This document shows positions 5,424 through 6,351 of a stretch of DNA of 6,351 nt, in pieces. The stretch is from Acidovorax delafieldii (GTDB lineage: Bacteria; Pseudomonadota; Gammaproteobacteria; Burkholderiales; Burkholderiaceae_C), in NCBI GenBank assembly GCA_002327945.1, contig DCVY01000114.1, positions 636 to 6,986 of the forward strand, given 5' to 3'. Under the pieces are notes generated by a model. The model did no database searches. It was not told the DNA's origin and saw only the letters and a program-made list of their open reading frames with translations. The stretch's first letter is position 1; each line of letters opens with the position of its first letter. The translations under genes were made by a program, and so were the position numbers.

Positions 5424-6350
5424 GGAACCGCAGCGACGACTTTGGCACCCGCCAGCCCATGGGCGCTGGTGCCGCCCTTGGGCAATCTGGATGCCTATAT
5501 TTCGGCCGTCAATCGCCTGCCCCTGCTCACCCACGAGGAAGAGCAGACCTATGCCCGCCAGTTGCGCGACCACAATGATGTGGATGCCGCCGGTCGGCTG
5601 GTGATGTCGCATCTGCGCCTCGTGGTGTCGATTGCACGCCAGTACCTCGGCTACGGCCTGCCCCATGGCGATCTGATCCAGGAAGGCAACGTGGGCCTGA
5701 TGAAGGCCGTCAAGCGCTTCGACCCCGACCAGGGCGTCCGCTTGGTGAGCTATGCCATGCACTGGATCAAGGCCGAGATCCACGAATACATCCTGAAAAA
5801 CTGGCGCATGGTGAAGGTGGCCACCACCAAGGCGCAGCGCAAGCTGTTCTTCAATCTGCGCTCCATGAAGCAGGGATTCAAGGCCGATGCGGCGGCAGCC
5901 GATGCAGGCACGCACCGCGACTCCCTGTCCGACCACGAAATCGACTCCGTAGCCGCGCAGCTCAATGTCAAGCGCGAAGAAGTCATCGAAATGGAAACCC
6001 GTATGGCGGGCGGCGATGTGCTGCTGGACCCCGCCCCATCGGACGATGGCGAGCAGGCCTTTGGCCCCATCGCCTACCTGGCCGACGCCTCGCACGAGCC
6101 CACCGCGATGATCGAATCGCGCCAGCGCGATGAACTGGCCACCGATGGCATTGCCACGGCACTGGCCAGCCTGGACGAGCGCAGCCGCCGCATCGTGGAA
6201 GAGCGCTGGCTCAAGGTCAACGACGATGGCAGTGGCGGCATGACGCTGCACGACCTGGCCGCCGTCTATGGCGTGAGCGCCGAGCGCATTCGCCAGATCG
6301 AGGTGGCTGCCATGAAGAAGATGAAAGTCGCGCTGGCCGAATACGCCTGA
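5409..6350 (+). CDS. rpoH: Heat-shock RNA polymerase sigma factor RpoH (sigma-32)
   Basis: 313 residues, a group 3 sigma-70-family factor directing RNA polymerase to heat-shock promoters for chaperones and proteases. Seen: region 1.2/2.1 LDAYISAVNRLPLLTHEEEQ (27-46); core-binding region 2.2 GDLIQEGNVGLMKAVKRFD (87-105); regions 2.3-2.4 VSYAMHWIKAEIHEYILKNWRMVKVATTKAQ (113-143); the RpoH box QRKLFFNLR (143-151), diagnostic of RpoH and tied to core binding and turnover control; and the region 4.2 helix-turn-helix TLHDLAAVYGVSAERIRQIEVAAMKKMK (279-306). It is slightly longer than E. coli RpoH (284 residues), mainly from an N-terminal extension of about 20 residues. The ATG at 5409 has AAAGGA 8 nt upstream. 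Transcription control is described under the CIRCE and sigma-E entries. As in other Proteobacteria it lies downstream of ftsY, but here it is separated by a convergent cutA and lacks ftsEX. The TGA ends one base before the window edge. Confidence 0.98.
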   Translation: MKLPSGTAATTLAPASPWALVPPLGNLDAYISAVNRLPLLTHEEEQTYARQLRDHNDVDAAGRLVMSHLRLVVSIARQYLGYGLPHGDLIQEGNVGLMKAVKRFDPDQGVRLVSYAMHWIKAEIHEYILKNWRMVKVATTKAQRKLFFNLRSMKQGFKADAAAADAGTHRDSLSDHEIDSVAAQLNVKREEVIEMETRMAGGDVLLDPAPSDDGEQAFGPIAYLADASHEPTAMIESRQRDELATDGIATALASLDERSRRIVEERWLKVNDDGSGGMTLHDLAAVYGVSAERIRQIEVAAMKKMKVALAEYA

Positions 6351-6351
6351 G

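Noticed and set aside
5388..6251. 287-codon minus-strand frame opposite rpoH
   Set aside because: rpoH on the plus strand is unmistakable; the reverse frame is low-complexity and ends before a sensible context.

Overview
The window looks like core chromosome from a GC-rich betaproteobacterium, most likely Burkholderiales and probably Comamonadaceae (Acidovorax-like). The evidence is the style of the RpoH and FtsY proteins, the high-GC codon use, a palindrome resembling a repeat I associate with that family, and a gene order related to the rsmD / M16-M16 / ftsY / rpoH neighbourhood of other Proteobacteria. The genus is inferred from memory of protein style, not from a search.

Layout. Minus strand, left part (1-3245): a tightly packed unit reading right to left. 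It holds a catalytic M16 zinc peptidase, then 21 bp later a second M16 protein without the zinc site, then rsmD (16S rRNA methyltransferase), which overlaps the second M16 gene by 4 bp and runs off the left edge. Plus strand, 3274-4554: ftsY, the signal recognition particle receptor, divergent from the peptidases across only 28 bp. Minus strand, 4612-4977: cutA, convergent with ftsY across 57 bp that hold two small hairpins. A non-coding stretch of about 430 bp (4978-5408) follows, then rpoH (heat-shock sigma factor) on the plus strand, complete and ending one base before the right edge.

How it works together. FtsY docks translating ribosomes at the membrane. The M16 pair carries export signals and probably works in the envelope as an active/inactive pair. 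RsmD modifies the 30S subunit. RpoH drives the cytoplasmic heat-shock response. The most informative part of the window is the rpoH control region. A perfect CIRCE operator (HrcA site) lies 30 bp before the start codon. A sigma-E-like promoter has its -10 element inside the CIRCE spacer. Repeated GGAA/TTCC blocks around the ribosome binding site could fold over the start codon. Together these suggest that HrcA, envelope stress and possibly RNA structure converge on rpoH.

I see no defence system, mobile element, CRISPR array or unknown multi-gene system here. The less ordinary points are the rpoH control region, a REP-like palindrome that forms part of a signal-peptide coding sequence, and the absence of ftsE and ftsX between ftsY and rpoH.
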